Shown: positions 35,137 through 47,011, numbered from the stretch's first letter. The stretch: DNA of 64,000 nucleotides from Paracoccus sp041927875 (GCF_041927875.1 NZ_JBHFHN010000002.1); one strand, 5' to 3'. Notes: generated by a model from the sequence alone, not told the origin. Numbers and translations are program-made.

Positions 35137-35775
35137 ATGGAAGGCTTTACCATCATCGACGCCATCGTGGCGGTTGTCATCCTGCTGTCGGCGATCCTCG
35201 CCTATGCACGCGGTTTCGTGCGCGAGGCGCTGTCGATCGCGGGCTGGATCGGCGCCGCGATCCTGGCCTATCTGTTCGCGGGCGCGGCGCGCCCGCTGAT
35301 CGCGCAGATTCCCGGACTGGACAAGTTCCTGGCCGATAGCTGTGAATTGTCGACCATCGGCGGCTTTGCGGCGGTCTTTGCCCTGGCCCTGGTGGTGTTC
35401 TCGATCATCACGCCGCTGTTTGCCTCGGTCGTGTCGAACTCGGCGCTCGGCAGCGTCGATCAGGGGCTTGGCTTCCTGTTCGGGGTGGCGCGCGGGGTGA
35501 TCCTGGTGCTGGTGGCCTTTGTCGTCTACGACCGGGTGATCGGCGAAAAGTCGATCCCGGTGGTCGACAACTCGCGGTCGGCCCAGGTGTTTTCGGGCCT
35601 GACCGGCAGCGTCGATGACCAGATCCCCGATGACGCGCCGGGCTGGATCGTCAGCCGCTATGAAGAACTGGTCTCGGGCTGCGCCGTGCCGGCCACAGCG
35701 CCTGCGGCGGAAACCGCACCTGCGGCCGAAACCGCCCCGGCACCGGGCGCGGAAGCCGCACCCGCCGGCAACTGA
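35137..35775 (+). CDS. cvpA: CvpA family protein
   Basis: A 212-residue inner-membrane protein with four hydrophobic helices in the first 140 residues (TIIDAIVAVVILLSAILAYA to ARGVILVLVAFVVYDR). GFVREALSIAGWIGA is a CvpA signature. The tail (about 185-212) is a low-complexity Ala/Pro/Glu repeat (APAAET units). CvpA is linked to colicin V production and envelope stress in enterobacteria. It sits between radA and purF, matching the cvpA-purF neighbourhood in many bacteria. Confidence 0.93.
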   Translation: MEGFTIIDAIVAVVILLSAILAYARGFVREALSIAGWIGAAILAYLFAGAARPLIAQIPGLDKFLADSCELSTIGGFAAVFALALVVFSIITPLFASVVSNSALGSVDQGLGFLFGVARGVILVLVAFVVYDRVIGEKSIPVVDNSRSAQVFSGLTGSVDDQIPDDAPGWIVSRYEELVSGCAVPATAPAAETAPAAETAPAPGAEAAPAGN

Positions 35776-35783
35776 CAAACTGA

Positions 35784-35809
35784 ACGCGACGGTTTCGTGA
35801 CCGTCGCGT
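35784..35809 (+). terminator. stem-loop after cvpA
   Basis: A 10-bp stem (ACGCGACGGT at 35784-35793, ACCGTCGCGT at 35800-35809), without a T tract. It could attenuate read-through into purF. Confidence 0.45.
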
Positions 35810-35819
35810 CCCGCCGGGG

Positions 35820-35847
35820 GTGACAGACGGCAACGTCTGACCTAAAT
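35820..35847 (+). promoter_or_regulatory. possible purF promoter with inverted repeat in the spacer
   Basis: GTGACA, 16 bp, CTAAAT. CAGACG and CGTCTG (35824-35829, 35834-35839) form an inverted repeat overlapping the -35 and spacer, a possible operator. The predicted start near 35854 lies after the ATG at 35846, supporting the GTG at 35882 as the purF start. Confidence 0.4.
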
Positions 35848-35881
35848 GAAGGCCAACCGCCATCATCAAGGGAATCGCCCG

Positions 35882-37354
35882 GTGACCGATGCTGCCCCGT
35901 TCCGTGCCGATCCGTTCGACGACGACAAGCTGCGCGAGGAATGCGGCGTCTTCGGCGTGATCGGCGTCAGCGACGCGGCCAATTTCGTCGCCCTTGGCCT
36001 GCACGCCCTGCAACATCGCGGGCAAGAGGCCGGCGGCATCGTCAGCCATGACGCCGAACGCGGCTTCAACAGCGCCCACCGCTTCGGCTATGTCCGCGAC
36101 AATTTCACCAAGCAATCGCTGATGGAGACGCTGCCCGGCCCGCTGGCGATCGGCCATGTGCGCTATTCCACCGCCGGATCGAAGGGCGCTGTGGTGCGCG
36201 ACATCCAGCCGTTTTTCGGCGAATTCGCCATGGGCGGCTGCGCCATCGCCCATAACGGCAACCTGACCAATGCGGCCGCCCTGCGCCGCGAACTGATCGA
36301 ACGCGGCGCGATCTTTCAGTCGGGCAGCGACAGCGAATGCATCATTCACCTTATGGCGCGGTCGATCCAGCGCAACCTGCCCGAGCGGCTGAAGGATGCG
36401 CTGCGCCGGGTCGAGGGCGCGTTTTCCGTCATCGCCATGACCCGCAGCAAGCTGATCGGCGTGCGCGACCCCTTGGGCGTGCGGCCCCTGGTGATCGGCC
36501 GCCTGGCCGATGGCGCCTATGCGCTGTCATCGGAAACCTGTGCGCTGGACATCATCGGCGCCGAGTTCCTGCGCGAGGTCGAGCCGGGCGAAATGGTCGT
36601 CATCTCGAAAGGCCAGATCGAAAGCTCGCGCCCCTTCGCGCCGATGCCGTCGCGGTTCTGCATCTTTGAACAGGTCTATTTCTCGCGCCCCGACAGCATC
36701 ATCGGCGGCCGCAGCGTCTATGAGACCCGCCGCCAGATCGGTGTCGAATTGGCGCGCGAGGCCCCGGTGGATGCCGATCTGGTCTGCCCCGTCCCCGACA
36801 GCGGCACCCCGGCAGCCATCGGCTTCGCCCATGAAAGCGGCATTCCCTACGGCATGGGGATCATCCGCAATCAATACATGGGCCGCACCTTCATCGAACC
36901 GACCGAACAGATCCGCAACATGGGCGTCCGGCTGAAGCTGAACGTGAACCGCGCCCTGATCGCGGGCAAGCGGGTGGTGCTGGTCGATGACAGCGTGGTG
37001 CGTGGCACGACCAGCCGAAAGATCAAGGACATGATCCTGGATGCCGGCGCGAAAGAGGTGCATTTCCGCATCGCCAGCCCGCCGACCGCCTGGCCCTGCT
37101 TCTACGGCGTCGACACGCCCGACCGCGACAAGCTTCTGGCCGCGAAAATGTCCGAGGACGAGATGCGCGACTGGATCGGCGTCGACAGCCTGCGCTTTGT
37201 CAGCCTTGACGGCCTGTATCGCGCCGCGGGCGAGGTCGCGGGCCGCGATGCGACATGCCCGCAATTCTGCGATGCCTGCTTCTCGGGCGAATACCCGGTC
37301 GCGCCCTTCGATCAGTTGGAACGCGGCTTCCAGATGAAACCGGCGGCGGAATAA
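35882..37354 (+). CDS. purF: amidophosphoribosyltransferase
   Basis: A 490-residue enzyme that commits PRPP and glutamine to purine synthesis. The Ntn-glutaminase domain starts at the Cys in REECGVFGVIG (Cys21), exposed by removal of a 20-residue propeptide. GSDSECIIHL and the PRPP-binding loop VLVDDSVVRGTT follow. The GTG start has AAGGGA upstream; an in-frame ATG at 35846 adds 12 residues but has no ribosome binding site and precedes the likely transcription start. Confidence 0.97.
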   Translation: MTDAAPFRADPFDDDKLREECGVFGVIGVSDAANFVALGLHALQHRGQEAGGIVSHDAERGFNSAHRFGYVRDNFTKQSLMETLPGPLAIGHVRYSTAGSKGAVVRDIQPFFGEFAMGGCAIAHNGNLTNAAALRRELIERGAIFQSGSDSECIIHLMARSIQRNLPERLKDALRRVEGAFSVIAMTRSKLIGVRDPLGVRPLVIGRLADGAYALSSETCALDIIGAEFLREVEPGEMVVISKGQIESSRPFAPMPSRFCIFEQVYFSRPDSIIGGRSVYETRRQIGVELAREAPVDADLVCPVPDSGTPAAIGFAHESGIPYGMGIIRNQYMGRTFIEPTEQIRNMGVRLKLNVNRALIAGKRVVLVDDSVVRGTTSRKIKDMILDAGAKEVHFRIASPPTAWPCFYGVDTPDRDKLLAAKMSEDEMRDWIGVDSLRFVSLDGLYRAAGEVAGRDATCPQFCDACFSGEYPVAPFDQLERGFQMKPAAE

Positions 37355-37383
37355 TCCGCCGCCGCCACCGGGCACGACTGGCC

Positions 37384-37405
37384 CTTCTTTCTTGCCCAAA
37401 TACGC
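37384..37405. repeat. composite intergenic repeat, copy D (core only)
   Basis: CTTCTTTCTTG, CCC, AAATACGC: a perfect core, 29 bp after the purF stop, in the purF-zapA gap. Confidence 0.7.
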
Positions 37406-37450
37406 ATCCGCAGCCGGCCATGCTCGCAGGCCCCGGTCAGGCGCGCCGGA

Positions 37451-37810
37451 TCAGGCCGGGTCAGCCTCCAGCCGATCCGCCAGGGCCTCGGCCCGCGCGG
37501 CCATCTCGGCCAGGGATTCGGTCAGCGCGCGCGGCACCACCGGCACTTCGACGCGCGGCGGGTTGGCTTTCAGCCGGGTCAGCTCGGCCTCGGCCCGGTC
37601 GGCGCGGTCCTGCAATTCGGCGGTGCGGTCGGCCAGCATCAGCCCCGCCATCAGCAGCATCCGCGATTCCGGCAACCGGCCGATCTGCGACAGCAGCGTG
37701 GCCGCCTCGGCATCCAAGAGGCCAGCAGCCTGGGTCAAAAGCGGCTCCTCGCCGTCCTGACAGGCGACGGTAAAGGCGCGCCCGCCGATGGTGAATGTGA
37801 CCTCAGGCAT
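37451..37810 (-). CDS. zapA: cell division protein ZapA
   Basis: A 119-residue ZapA that cross-links FtsZ filaments at the division ring. The N-terminal globular part reads MPEVTFTIGGRAFTVACQDG with LLDAEAATLL. MLLMAGLMLADRTAEL leads into a C-terminal coiled coil. The tail is longer and more charged than in enterobacteria. The upstream coiled-coil gene overlaps it by 8 bp, so the two proteins are translationally coupled. Confidence 0.92.
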   Translation of the reverse strand: MPEVTFTIGGRAFTVACQDGEEPLLTQAAGLLDAEAATLLSQIGRLPESRMLLMAGLMLADRTAELQDRADRAEAELTRLKANPPRVEVPVVPRALTESLAEMAARAEALADRLEADPA

Positions 37811-38327
37811 GGCTATCCTCCTTGGTGGCGTCAGGGTTGGGGGTGGGGTTCGGCGCGGCGGCGATCAGGTCGTCCATCGCCGCCAGCGTGTCTTCGATCA
37901 GCGTGACTTCGGCCAGGCGCGCGGCTTGCAGCGCGGCGATCTCGGCCTGGCAGGCCGCCAGCAGGGGGTCAGCGCCCTGCCCCAGCCGGGCCTTGCCACT
38001 CAGCGCGCGATTGGCCGCCGTCAGTTCGGCATTGGCGGCAGTCAGCCGGTCGATCGCCGCGCCCGCGCGCGCCAGCCCCTGCTGGGCCAGCGTCAGCCGC
38101 GCGGCCAGCCGGTCGATCACGCCCTGCTGGCGGCGGTGCAGCGCGCCCAGCCGCTCGGCCAGCCGTGCGCCTGCCGCGCGTTCATCGGCCAGCGCCTGAT
38201 CCAGCGCGGCTTGCGCGGCCGGATCGGCGGCCCGTTCACGGCGCGCGCGGTCGGCCTCGGCCTTGGCCTCCAGCCGGGCAAGGGCGGCGTCCAGCCGTGT
38301 CTGATGCGCTGCTGTCGTCTGATCCAT
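37803..38327 (-). CDS. coiled-coil protein encoded with ZapA
   Basis: A 174-residue, Ala/Arg/Glu/Leu-rich protein that is almost all predicted helix. Long heptad-like runs (RLDAALARLEAKAEADRAR, DRLTAANAELTAANRAL) suggest a dimeric coiled coil; the last 20 residues are Pro/Asn/Asp-rich and disordered. No domain is recognised. Its stop overlaps the zapA start by 8 bp, so a role with ZapA at the Z ring, perhaps like ZapB, is a reasonable inference only. Confidence 0.75.
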   Translation of the reverse strand: MDQTTAAHQTRLDAALARLEAKAEADRARRERAADPAAQAALDQALADERAAGARLAERLGALHRRQQGVIDRLAARLTLAQQGLARAGAAIDRLTAANAELTAANRALSGKARLGQGADPLLAACQAEIAALQAARLAEVTLIEDTLAAMDDLIAAAPNPTPNPDATKEDSHA

Positions 38328-38473
38328 TGTCCTTCACCGGGCCGATGGGCGACCCGCGTCCATGGTCTAGCGCGGTTTGCCCGGTTGGCCAAGGGTTGCG
38401 GGCCAAGGGTTGCGGGGATCAGCGGCCGGGCTTACACGGGGAAGCAACCGTTTCAGCCGAAGGAACCCCCGAC

Positions 38474-40492
38474 GTGGACATCGCCAAGCTGCGCGCCGAT
38501 CACCCCGACCACTGGAACCTGGCCACGGCCATCCGCGCGCTTGCGATGGATGCCGTGCAGGCGGCCAATTCCGGCCATCCGGGTATGCCGATGGGCATGG
38601 CCGATGTCGCCACCGTCCTGTTCCAGAAGCACCTGAAATTCGACGCCGCCCATCCCGACTGGTTCGACCGCGACCGCTTCATCCTGTCGGCGGGCCATGG
38701 CTCGATGCTGATCTATGCGCTGCTGCACCTGACCGGCTACCGCGACATGACGCTGGATCAGATCAAGAACTTCCGCCAATGGGGCGCGATCACCGCCGGG
38801 CACCCGGAATACGGCCATGTCAAAGGGGTCGAGACGACCACCGGCCCGCTGGGTCAGGGCATCGCCACCGCCGTCGGCTTCGCCATGGCCGAGGAACATC
38901 TGCGCGCGACCTGGGGGCCTAAGGTCTGCGACCACCGCACCTGGGTGATCGCCGGCGACGGCTGCCTGATGGAGGGCATCAGCCAGGAGGCGATCGCCCT
39001 GGCCGGTCGTCAGCGCCTGTCGCGGCTGACCGTGCTGTGGGACAACAACGACATCACCATCGACGGCCGCGTCAGCCTGTCGGACAAGACCGACCAACGC
39101 GCCCGCTTTGCGGCCTCCGGGTGGGAGGTTATCGCCTGCGACGGCCACAACCCCGCCGACATCGACCGCGCGCTGAGCGCCGCGAAAAAGTCCGACCGCC
39201 CGGTGCTGGTCGATTGCAAGACGATCATCGGCTTCGGCAGCCCGAAAAAGGCCGACAGTTCGGGTGCCCATGGCAGCCCGCTGGGTGACGCGGAAATCGC
39301 CGCCACGCGGCAGGTCTATGGCTGGACGCATGGCCCCTTCGACATCCCCGCCGACATCAAGAAAGTGTGGGAGATGATCGGCAAGCAGGGCGCCGAGGCC
39401 CGCAAGGACTGGGAAGACCGGCTGGCCGCCCTGCCCGCCGCCAAACAGGCCGAGATTACCCGCCGCATCGCAGGCCAAGCCCCCGCGAAACTGTCGGCCC
39501 GCATCAAGGCGCTGAAAAAGCAGGCCAGCGACGAGGCCCCGAAGGTCGCCACCCGCAAGGCCAGCGAAATGGCGCTGGAGGTGATCAACCCGGTGATGCC
39601 CGAAACCATCGGCGGATCGGCCGACCTGACCGGATCGAACAACACCAAGACCGGCGATCTGGGCATGTTCGACGTGGATAACCGCAAGGGCCGCTACATC
39701 TATTACGGCATCCGCGAACACGGCATGGCAGCGGCGATGAACGGCATGGTTCTGCATGGCGGCCTGCGCCCCTATGGCGGCACCTTCATGGCCTTCACCG
39801 ATTACGCGCGCGGCGCGATGCGGCTGTCGGCGCTGATGGGCATTCCGACCGTCTATGTCATGACCCATGACAGCATCGGACTGGGCGAGGACGGCCCGAC
39901 CCACCAGCCGGTCGAGCATCTGGCGATCAGCCGCGCCACGCCGAACACCTGGGTGTTCCGCCCCGCCGATGTGGTCGAAACCGCCGAGGCGTGGGAGCTG
40001 GCGCTGACCTCGACCGGCACGCCCTCGGTGCTGGCCCTGTCGCGCCAGAACCTGCCGACGGTGCGCAAGAAACACACCGCCACCAACCTGACCGCGCAGG
40101 GCGGCTATATCCTGGCCGAGGCCGGGGCCAAGCGCCGCGCGATCCTGATGGCCACCGGCTCCGAGGTCGAGATCGCCATGGCCGCCCGCGACCTGCTGGA
40201 GGCCGAAGGCATCGGCACCCGCGTGGTGTCCATGCCCTGCATGGAGCTTTTCGCCGCCCAGCCCGAGGCCTATCGCAAGCGCGTCCTGCCCGCCGGTCCG
40301 GTCCGCGTCGCGGTCGAGGCCGCCGTTCGCATGCCCTGGGATCGCTTCCTGCTGGGCGAACGCGGGTCCGAGAAGAAGGCGGGCTTTGTCGGCATGACCG
40401 GCTTTGGCGCCAGTGCCCCGGCAGAGCGGCTTTATGCCGAGTTCGGCATCACTGCCGAGGACGTCGCCGCCAAGGTCAAGGCGCTGCTGTGA
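38474..40492 (+). CDS. tkt: transketolase
   Basis: A 672-residue TPP enzyme of the pentose phosphate and Calvin pathways. It starts VDIAKLRADHPDHWNLATAI at a GTG with AAGGA upstream. Hallmarks are GHPGMPMGMADV, the TPP-binding GDGCLMEGISQEA and, in the pyrimidine-binding domain, YYGIREHGMAAAMNG and DSIGLGEDGPTHQPVEHL. The frame is open upstream but that part is not transketolase-like. The DMT transporter gene overlaps its stop (GTGA). Confidence 0.97.
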   Translation: MDIAKLRADHPDHWNLATAIRALAMDAVQAANSGHPGMPMGMADVATVLFQKHLKFDAAHPDWFDRDRFILSAGHGSMLIYALLHLTGYRDMTLDQIKNFRQWGAITAGHPEYGHVKGVETTTGPLGQGIATAVGFAMAEEHLRATWGPKVCDHRTWVIAGDGCLMEGISQEAIALAGRQRLSRLTVLWDNNDITIDGRVSLSDKTDQRARFAASGWEVIACDGHNPADIDRALSAAKKSDRPVLVDCKTIIGFGSPKKADSSGAHGSPLGDAEIAATRQVYGWTHGPFDIPADIKKVWEMIGKQGAEARKDWEDRLAALPAAKQAEITRRIAGQAPAKLSARIKALKKQASDEAPKVATRKASEMALEVINPVMPETIGGSADLTGSNNTKTGDLGMFDVDNRKGRYIYYGIREHGMAAAMNGMVLHGGLRPYGGTFMAFTDYARGAMRLSALMGIPTVYVMTHDSIGLGEDGPTHQPVEHLAISRATPNTWVFRPADVVETAEAWELALTSTGTPSVLALSRQNLPTVRKKHTATNLTAQGGYILAEAGAKRRAILMATGSEVEIAMAARDLLEAEGIGTRVVSMPCMELFAAQPEAYRKRVLPAGPVRVAVEAAVRMPWDRFLLGERGSEKKAGFVGMTGFGASAPAERLYAEFGITAEDVAAKVKALL

Positions 40493-41391
40493 GCCTGGCC
40501 CGCAAGGGCCTGACCGATCAGGCCAGCGGCATTCTGCTGCTGCTGGCCTCGATCCTGCTGTTCACGCTGATGGATGCGACGGCCAAGCACCTGACCGGGC
40601 GCTATCCGCCGTTGCAGATCGTGTTCGTGCGGCTGGTCATCAATCTGGCCCTTGTGCTGATCGTGCTGGGGCCGCGCCTGCCGCGCCATCTGCGGTCGAA
40701 CCAGCCCGGCGCGCAGATCGCGCGCGGGTTTTTTCAGGTGGCCACGGTGACGCTGTTCTTCACCTCGCTGGGCTATATCGGCCTGGCCGAGGCGACGGCG
40801 ATCATCGACATCAACCCGGTGCTGATCACCCTGTTCGCGGCGCTGTTCCTGGGCGAACGCATCGGCCCGCGCCGGATCATCGGCATCGCCGTGGCGCTGC
40901 TGGGGGCGATGATGATCATCCGTCCGGGCGCGGGCGTGCTGCACCCGGCGGCGGTTTTGCCGCTGATCGGCGCCTTCGCCTATGCCGGGGGTGCGGTGCT
41001 GACGCGGATGGTGCGCAGCGACAGCACGGCCACCTCGATCCTGTGGTCGACGACGACGGCGACCCTGCTGGCCAGCCTGGCGATGCCGTTTGTCTGGCAG
41101 CCGATCGCCGCCGCCGATGCCTGGGCCTTTGCTCTGATCGGCCTGTTCGGCACCGTCGCGCAGGCGCTGCTGATCAAGGCGTTTTCGCTGGCCGAGGCCG
41201 CCGCCGTCGCCCCCTTCGGCTATACCGGGCTGATCTGGGCGGGGCTGTGGGGTTGGCTGTTCTGGGGCGCGGTGCCCGATGGCTGGTCGCTGGCAGGCGC
41301 CGCCGTGATCGTCGCCGCCGGCTTGTATGTCTGGAGCCGCGAGGCCCGCGACACCGCCCGCGCCGCGAAAGCCGCAAGGGGCCGCGCATGA
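40489..41391 (+). CDS. DMT family (EamA) transporter
   Basis: A 300-residue membrane protein with ten hydrophobic helices in two EamA repeats. The first repeat has LFTLMDATAKHL and LGYIGLAEATAIIDINPVL, the second GTVAQALLIKAFSLAEAAAV and FGYTGLIWAGLWGWLFWG. It probably exports a metabolite; the substrate is unknown. The GTG start is set by overlap with the tkt stop. An ATGA overlap joins it to the acyltransferase gene, so the three are one transcription unit. Confidence 0.92.
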   Translation: MSLARKGLTDQASGILLLLASILLFTLMDATAKHLTGRYPPLQIVFVRLVINLALVLIVLGPRLPRHLRSNQPGAQIARGFFQVATVTLFFTSLGYIGLAEATAIIDINPVLITLFAALFLGERIGPRRIIGIAVALLGAMMIIRPGAGVLHPAAVLPLIGAFAYAGGAVLTRMVRSDSTATSILWSTTTATLLASLAMPFVWQPIAAADAWAFALIGLFGTVAQALLIKAFSLAEAAAVAPFGYTGLIWAGLWGWLFWGAVPDGWSLAGAAVIVAAGLYVWSREARDTARAAKAARGRA

Positions 41392-42284
41392 CGACCAACA
41401 CGCCCCCCGACATCCCCGCTCCGCCCCCGGTTCCGCTGACCGACCGGCTGGCCAGTGCGCTGTTTCTGGGGGCGATGCGGATGGCGGGGCTGCTGCCCTA
41501 TCACCGCCGCATCCCGGCGATGGGCTGGGTATTCGCGCATCTGCTGGCCCCGGTCGCGGGCTATCGCCGCCGGGCGCTGGACAATCTGGCACTGGCCCGG
41601 CCCGACCTGCCCCCGCATCAGGCCCGCGCCATTGCCGATGCCGTGGCCGACAATGCCGGGCGATCCCTGGCCGAGATCTACGCCGGGCGCGACTTTACCG
41701 ACCGGATCGCGGCGCGCGACCCCCTGTGCGGGCCGGGTCTGGCGGCGCTGGAACAGGCCGCCGCGGATCACCGCCCCGTGATCCTGGCCTGCGCGCATTT
41801 CGGCAATTACGACGCGATGCGCGCGGCGCTGTCGGCGCGCGGCTGGCCGGTCGGGGCGCTGTATCGGCCGATGAACAATGCCGCCTTCAACGCGCATTAC
41901 ATCCCCGCCATGCAGGCCATTGCCCAGCCGATGTTCCCGCGCGGCAAGGCGGGTTTCGCCGGGATGCTGCGGTTCCTGAAGGGCGGCGGGATGCTGGCGC
42001 TTGGCTTTGACCAATATGCGGGCGATGGCGCGCTGCTGTCGTTCTTCGACCTGCCGACGCGCACCGTGCTGACGCCCGCCGAACTCTCGCTGCGCTATGA
42101 CGCGCTGCTGGTGCCGATCCATGGCATCCGCCAGCCTGACGGTATCAGCTTTGCGGTGCAGGTGGGCGCACCGATCCCGCCCTCGACACCGGAACGGATG
42201 ATGCAGGCGCTGAACGACGATCTTGAGCAACTGGTGCGCGCCCATATGGGCCAGTGGTTCTGGGTGCATCGGCGCTGGAAGTAG
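41388..42284 (+). CDS. lysophospholipid (LpxL/HtrB-type) acyltransferase
   Basis: A 298-residue protein of the lipid A biosynthesis acyltransferase family. The catalytic H-x4-D is in ILACAHFGNYDAM. A later LYRPMNNAAFNAHY and the C-terminal MGQWFWVHRRWK match LpxL/HtrB ends. An N-terminal amphipathic or membrane segment lies near 25-55. It should add a secondary acyl chain to lipid A or a related lipid. It is coupled to the transporter gene by an ATGA overlap. The exact acceptor is unknown. Confidence 0.9.
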   Translation: MTTNTPPDIPAPPPVPLTDRLASALFLGAMRMAGLLPYHRRIPAMGWVFAHLLAPVAGYRRRALDNLALARPDLPPHQARAIADAVADNAGRSLAEIYAGRDFTDRIAARDPLCGPGLAALEQAAADHRPVILACAHFGNYDAMRAALSARGWPVGALYRPMNNAAFNAHYIPAMQAIAQPMFPRGKAGFAGMLRFLKGGGMLALGFDQYAGDGALLSFFDLPTRTVLTPAELSLRYDALLVPIHGIRQPDGISFAVQVGAPIPPSTPERMMQALNDDLEQLVRAHMGQWFWVHRRWK

Positions 42285-42290
42285 CGCGGC

Positions 42291-43466
42291 CTAATCCGTC
42301 ACCTGGATGGCGCCCAGCACCGCGCCCGGAAGATTGCGCCCGCCCGGCCCCTTCAGCCGCTCTTGCACGATCACCGCGACGATCTCGCCACGCCGGGCCG
42401 AGGCTTCGGTGGCGATGTCCAGCAGCAGCGGCTTTTCGCCCGACCATTGCGCGACCAGATCCCAATCGCGCGCGACATTCACATGGCGCAGGCTGCGGCC
42501 GATGTTTTCGCCCGACCGGATCTCGGTCTCGACCTGACGATCCAGACGTGCCACGATCACATCGGCGGGCACCCGCAGCGCGTGATCGGACAACAGCGTC
42601 ACCCGGTGGCGACCGGCAGCCGTCACGACATGGCCGGCAACGGACAGATCATCCGACAGCCGGGCGATCTCGCGGCTGACCTGGGCGGGGCGCGGGGCCG
42701 TGGCGCCGGCCACCCCGCCCACCACGATCTGCGGGGTAAAGACCGTGCGCGTGCCGTCGCGGCGCGCATAGGCCCGCTGGCGGCTGGTAAAGGCGGGCTT
42801 GGCGAAAGGATCGGGCCAGCCCAGATAATCCCAGTAATCGACATGGAAGGACACGGCCAGAACGTCATCGCGCCGCGCCAGATCGCCCAGCAGCGCCTCG
42901 GCCGGGGGACAGGCGCTGCACCCTTCCGAAGTGAACAGCTCAACCAGCACCCGCGACGCCCGCGCCTGCCCGGTGTCGGGTGCGGCCGGGGCGGCGGCGG
43001 CGTCTGCCGCCGGTGTGGGGGCGGGGATCATCGACCGGCGCGCCTGCCCGCCCCGACCATCGCGCGGCGCGGGGGCAGCCGGGGCGGTGGAGGGGGCGCC
43101 CTCATCCTCGGCTCCGTCCGGCCCGGTCAGCGCGCCACCGTCGCGCGGTCCGACCAGATCAGCATCGGGATCGGCAAAGTCGTCATCCAGGCCAAGGTCA
43201 TCCTCGACCGTGACGGGGCCGTCCTCGACCGCGCCATGGCTGTCGTCGCCCCAATCCGCGCCGCCGTGCCGCCCCCGGTCGGTGCCGGGGTGGTTCGACA
43301 GGTCGCCGTTCATCGCCAGGCCCTCGGCCCGGACCGGCGCGGCCGCGATGCCGACGCCACCCCAGGCCATGGCGGCCACCAGCAGCGCCGTGGCCAGCCG
43401 TGCGCCGACCGCCCCGCCAGGGCGGCGCGGGACAGGCGGTTGGGCGGCGGCGGCAGGACGGGTCAT
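42291..43466 (-). CDS. DUF1223 family thioredoxin-like protein with acidic linker
   Basis: A 391-residue exported protein. A hydrophobic signal segment lies near 20-45, ending before RAEG. Residues about 50-170 are Asp/Glu/Gly- then Ala/Pro-rich and look disordered. The DUF1223 domain starts near 171: VLVELFTSEGCSACPPAEAL with Cys183-x2-Cys186, then VSFHVDYWDYLGWPDPFA and FTPQIVVGG. It is probably a periplasmic disulfide/thiol protein of unknown role. The ATG at 43466 is preferred to one 15 codons upstream because it lies near the signal segment. Confidence 0.88.
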   Translation of the reverse strand: MTRPAAAAQPPVPRRPGGAVGARLATALLVAAMAWGGVGIAAAPVRAEGLAMNGDLSNHPGTDRGRHGGADWGDDSHGAVEDGPVTVEDDLGLDDDFADPDADLVGPRDGGALTGPDGAEDEGAPSTAPAAPAPRDGRGGQARRSMIPAPTPAADAAAAPAAPDTGQARASRVLVELFTSEGCSACPPAEALLGDLARRDDVLAVSFHVDYWDYLGWPDPFAKPAFTSRQRAYARRDGTRTVFTPQIVVGGVAGATAPRPAQVSREIARLSDDLSVAGHVVTAAGRHRVTLLSDHALRVPADVIVARLDRQVETEIRSGENIGRSLRHVNVARDWDLVAQWSGEKPLLLDIATEASARRGEIVAVIVQERLKGPGGRNLPGAVLGAIQVTD

Positions 43467-43595
43467 GGAACCGCTGATACAACCCAAGGCCCGCCCCTGC
43501 CAATCAACCAATCGCGAGACAGCGCCGAAATCACGCCGCGCGACGCAGGGTCAGGCCCGCCCGGAACCGTCCCCGGCCAAGGCCCGATTCAGCGC

Positions 43596-43624
43596 GTGAC
43601 AAATTGCATACAATGGCATACAAT
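43596..43624 (+). promoter_or_regulatory. probable acnA promoter
   Basis: GTGACA, 17 bp, TACAAT. The 9-mer GCATACAAT occurs twice, at 43606 and 43616, so an alternative -10 lies 10 bp upstream. A leader of about 85 nt precedes the gene. Confidence 0.55.
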
Positions 43625-43718
43625 CCCGCCCATCCCCCCTTGAACGCCTGCGGGGATTGCGGCAAGACAGCCGCGCAGCCAGATATTTTCAGCCACGACG
43701 CTAACCACGGAGGCCCCG

Positions 43719-46490
<2,772 letters not shown>

Positions 46491-46538
46491 TCGCGCATCA
46501 CTCGCGCTGCTTCACGGTTGCGCGACCATCGTGAACGA

Positions 46539-46565
46539 CCCCGGCAGCAAATGCCGGGGTTTTTT
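46539..46565 (+). terminator. acnA terminator
   Basis: An 8-bp stem CCCCGGCA/TGCCGGGG with a GCAAA loop, followed by six T residues. Confidence 0.95.
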
Positions 46566-46682
46566 CATGCGCGCCAGATATGTCTTTCGACATTGCAACC
46601 AGCCGTGATCGCGCCCCGCTTGCCGCGCGACGAAGCCCGGCTAATCCCCTTGGCGTGCACGATTGCACGACAGGAGAAACTG

Positions 46683-46889
46683 ATGAAAAACGTGATTGCC
46701 GCCACCCTGTGCTGCGCCCTGCTGGGCGCCTGCGCAACCAACAGCCAGGGCCAGACCGACTATTCCCAGCCGCGCACACCGACCCTGGCCGAGGGCGCGG
46801 GCATCGGGATCGTCGCCCTGCTGGGCATCGGGCTTCTGGGGGCGACCCTGCTGTCCAAGGCGGGCAGCGATGCGGTGAACAGCCAGTAA
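46683..46889 (+). CDS. small lipoprotein with C-terminal hydrophobic helix
   Basis: A 68-residue protein with a lipobox (LLGAC; Cys17) after a short hydrophobic run. A Gln/Ser/Thr-rich stretch follows, then a Gly-rich hydrophobic helix (about 41-60). AGGAGA precedes the ATG. An inverted repeat, CGTGCA/TGCACG (46653-46668), lies upstream. The layout resembles small entericidin- or YgdI-like lipoproteins, but no family is assigned. Confidence 0.72.
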   Translation: MKNVIAATLCCALLGACATNSQGQTDYSQPRTPTLAEGAGIGIVALLGIGLLGATLLSKAGSDAVNSQ

Positions 46890-47011
46890 CCCGGCCGGCC
46901 CCGGCACGACCGGGGCCAAGCCCGCCCGCACACCACAACGCCGCGCGCTACGCCTCTGGCCTCCGGCAGCAGCCCGCAGCGACACCCGCGCCCCCGGACG
47001 CAACACCGGCC

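Noticed and set aside
37355..37450. A 6S RNA gene next to zapA
   Set aside because: ssrS lies beside zapA in some bacteria, but the gap is only 96 bp and is mostly a repeat core; no 6S-like fold was seen.
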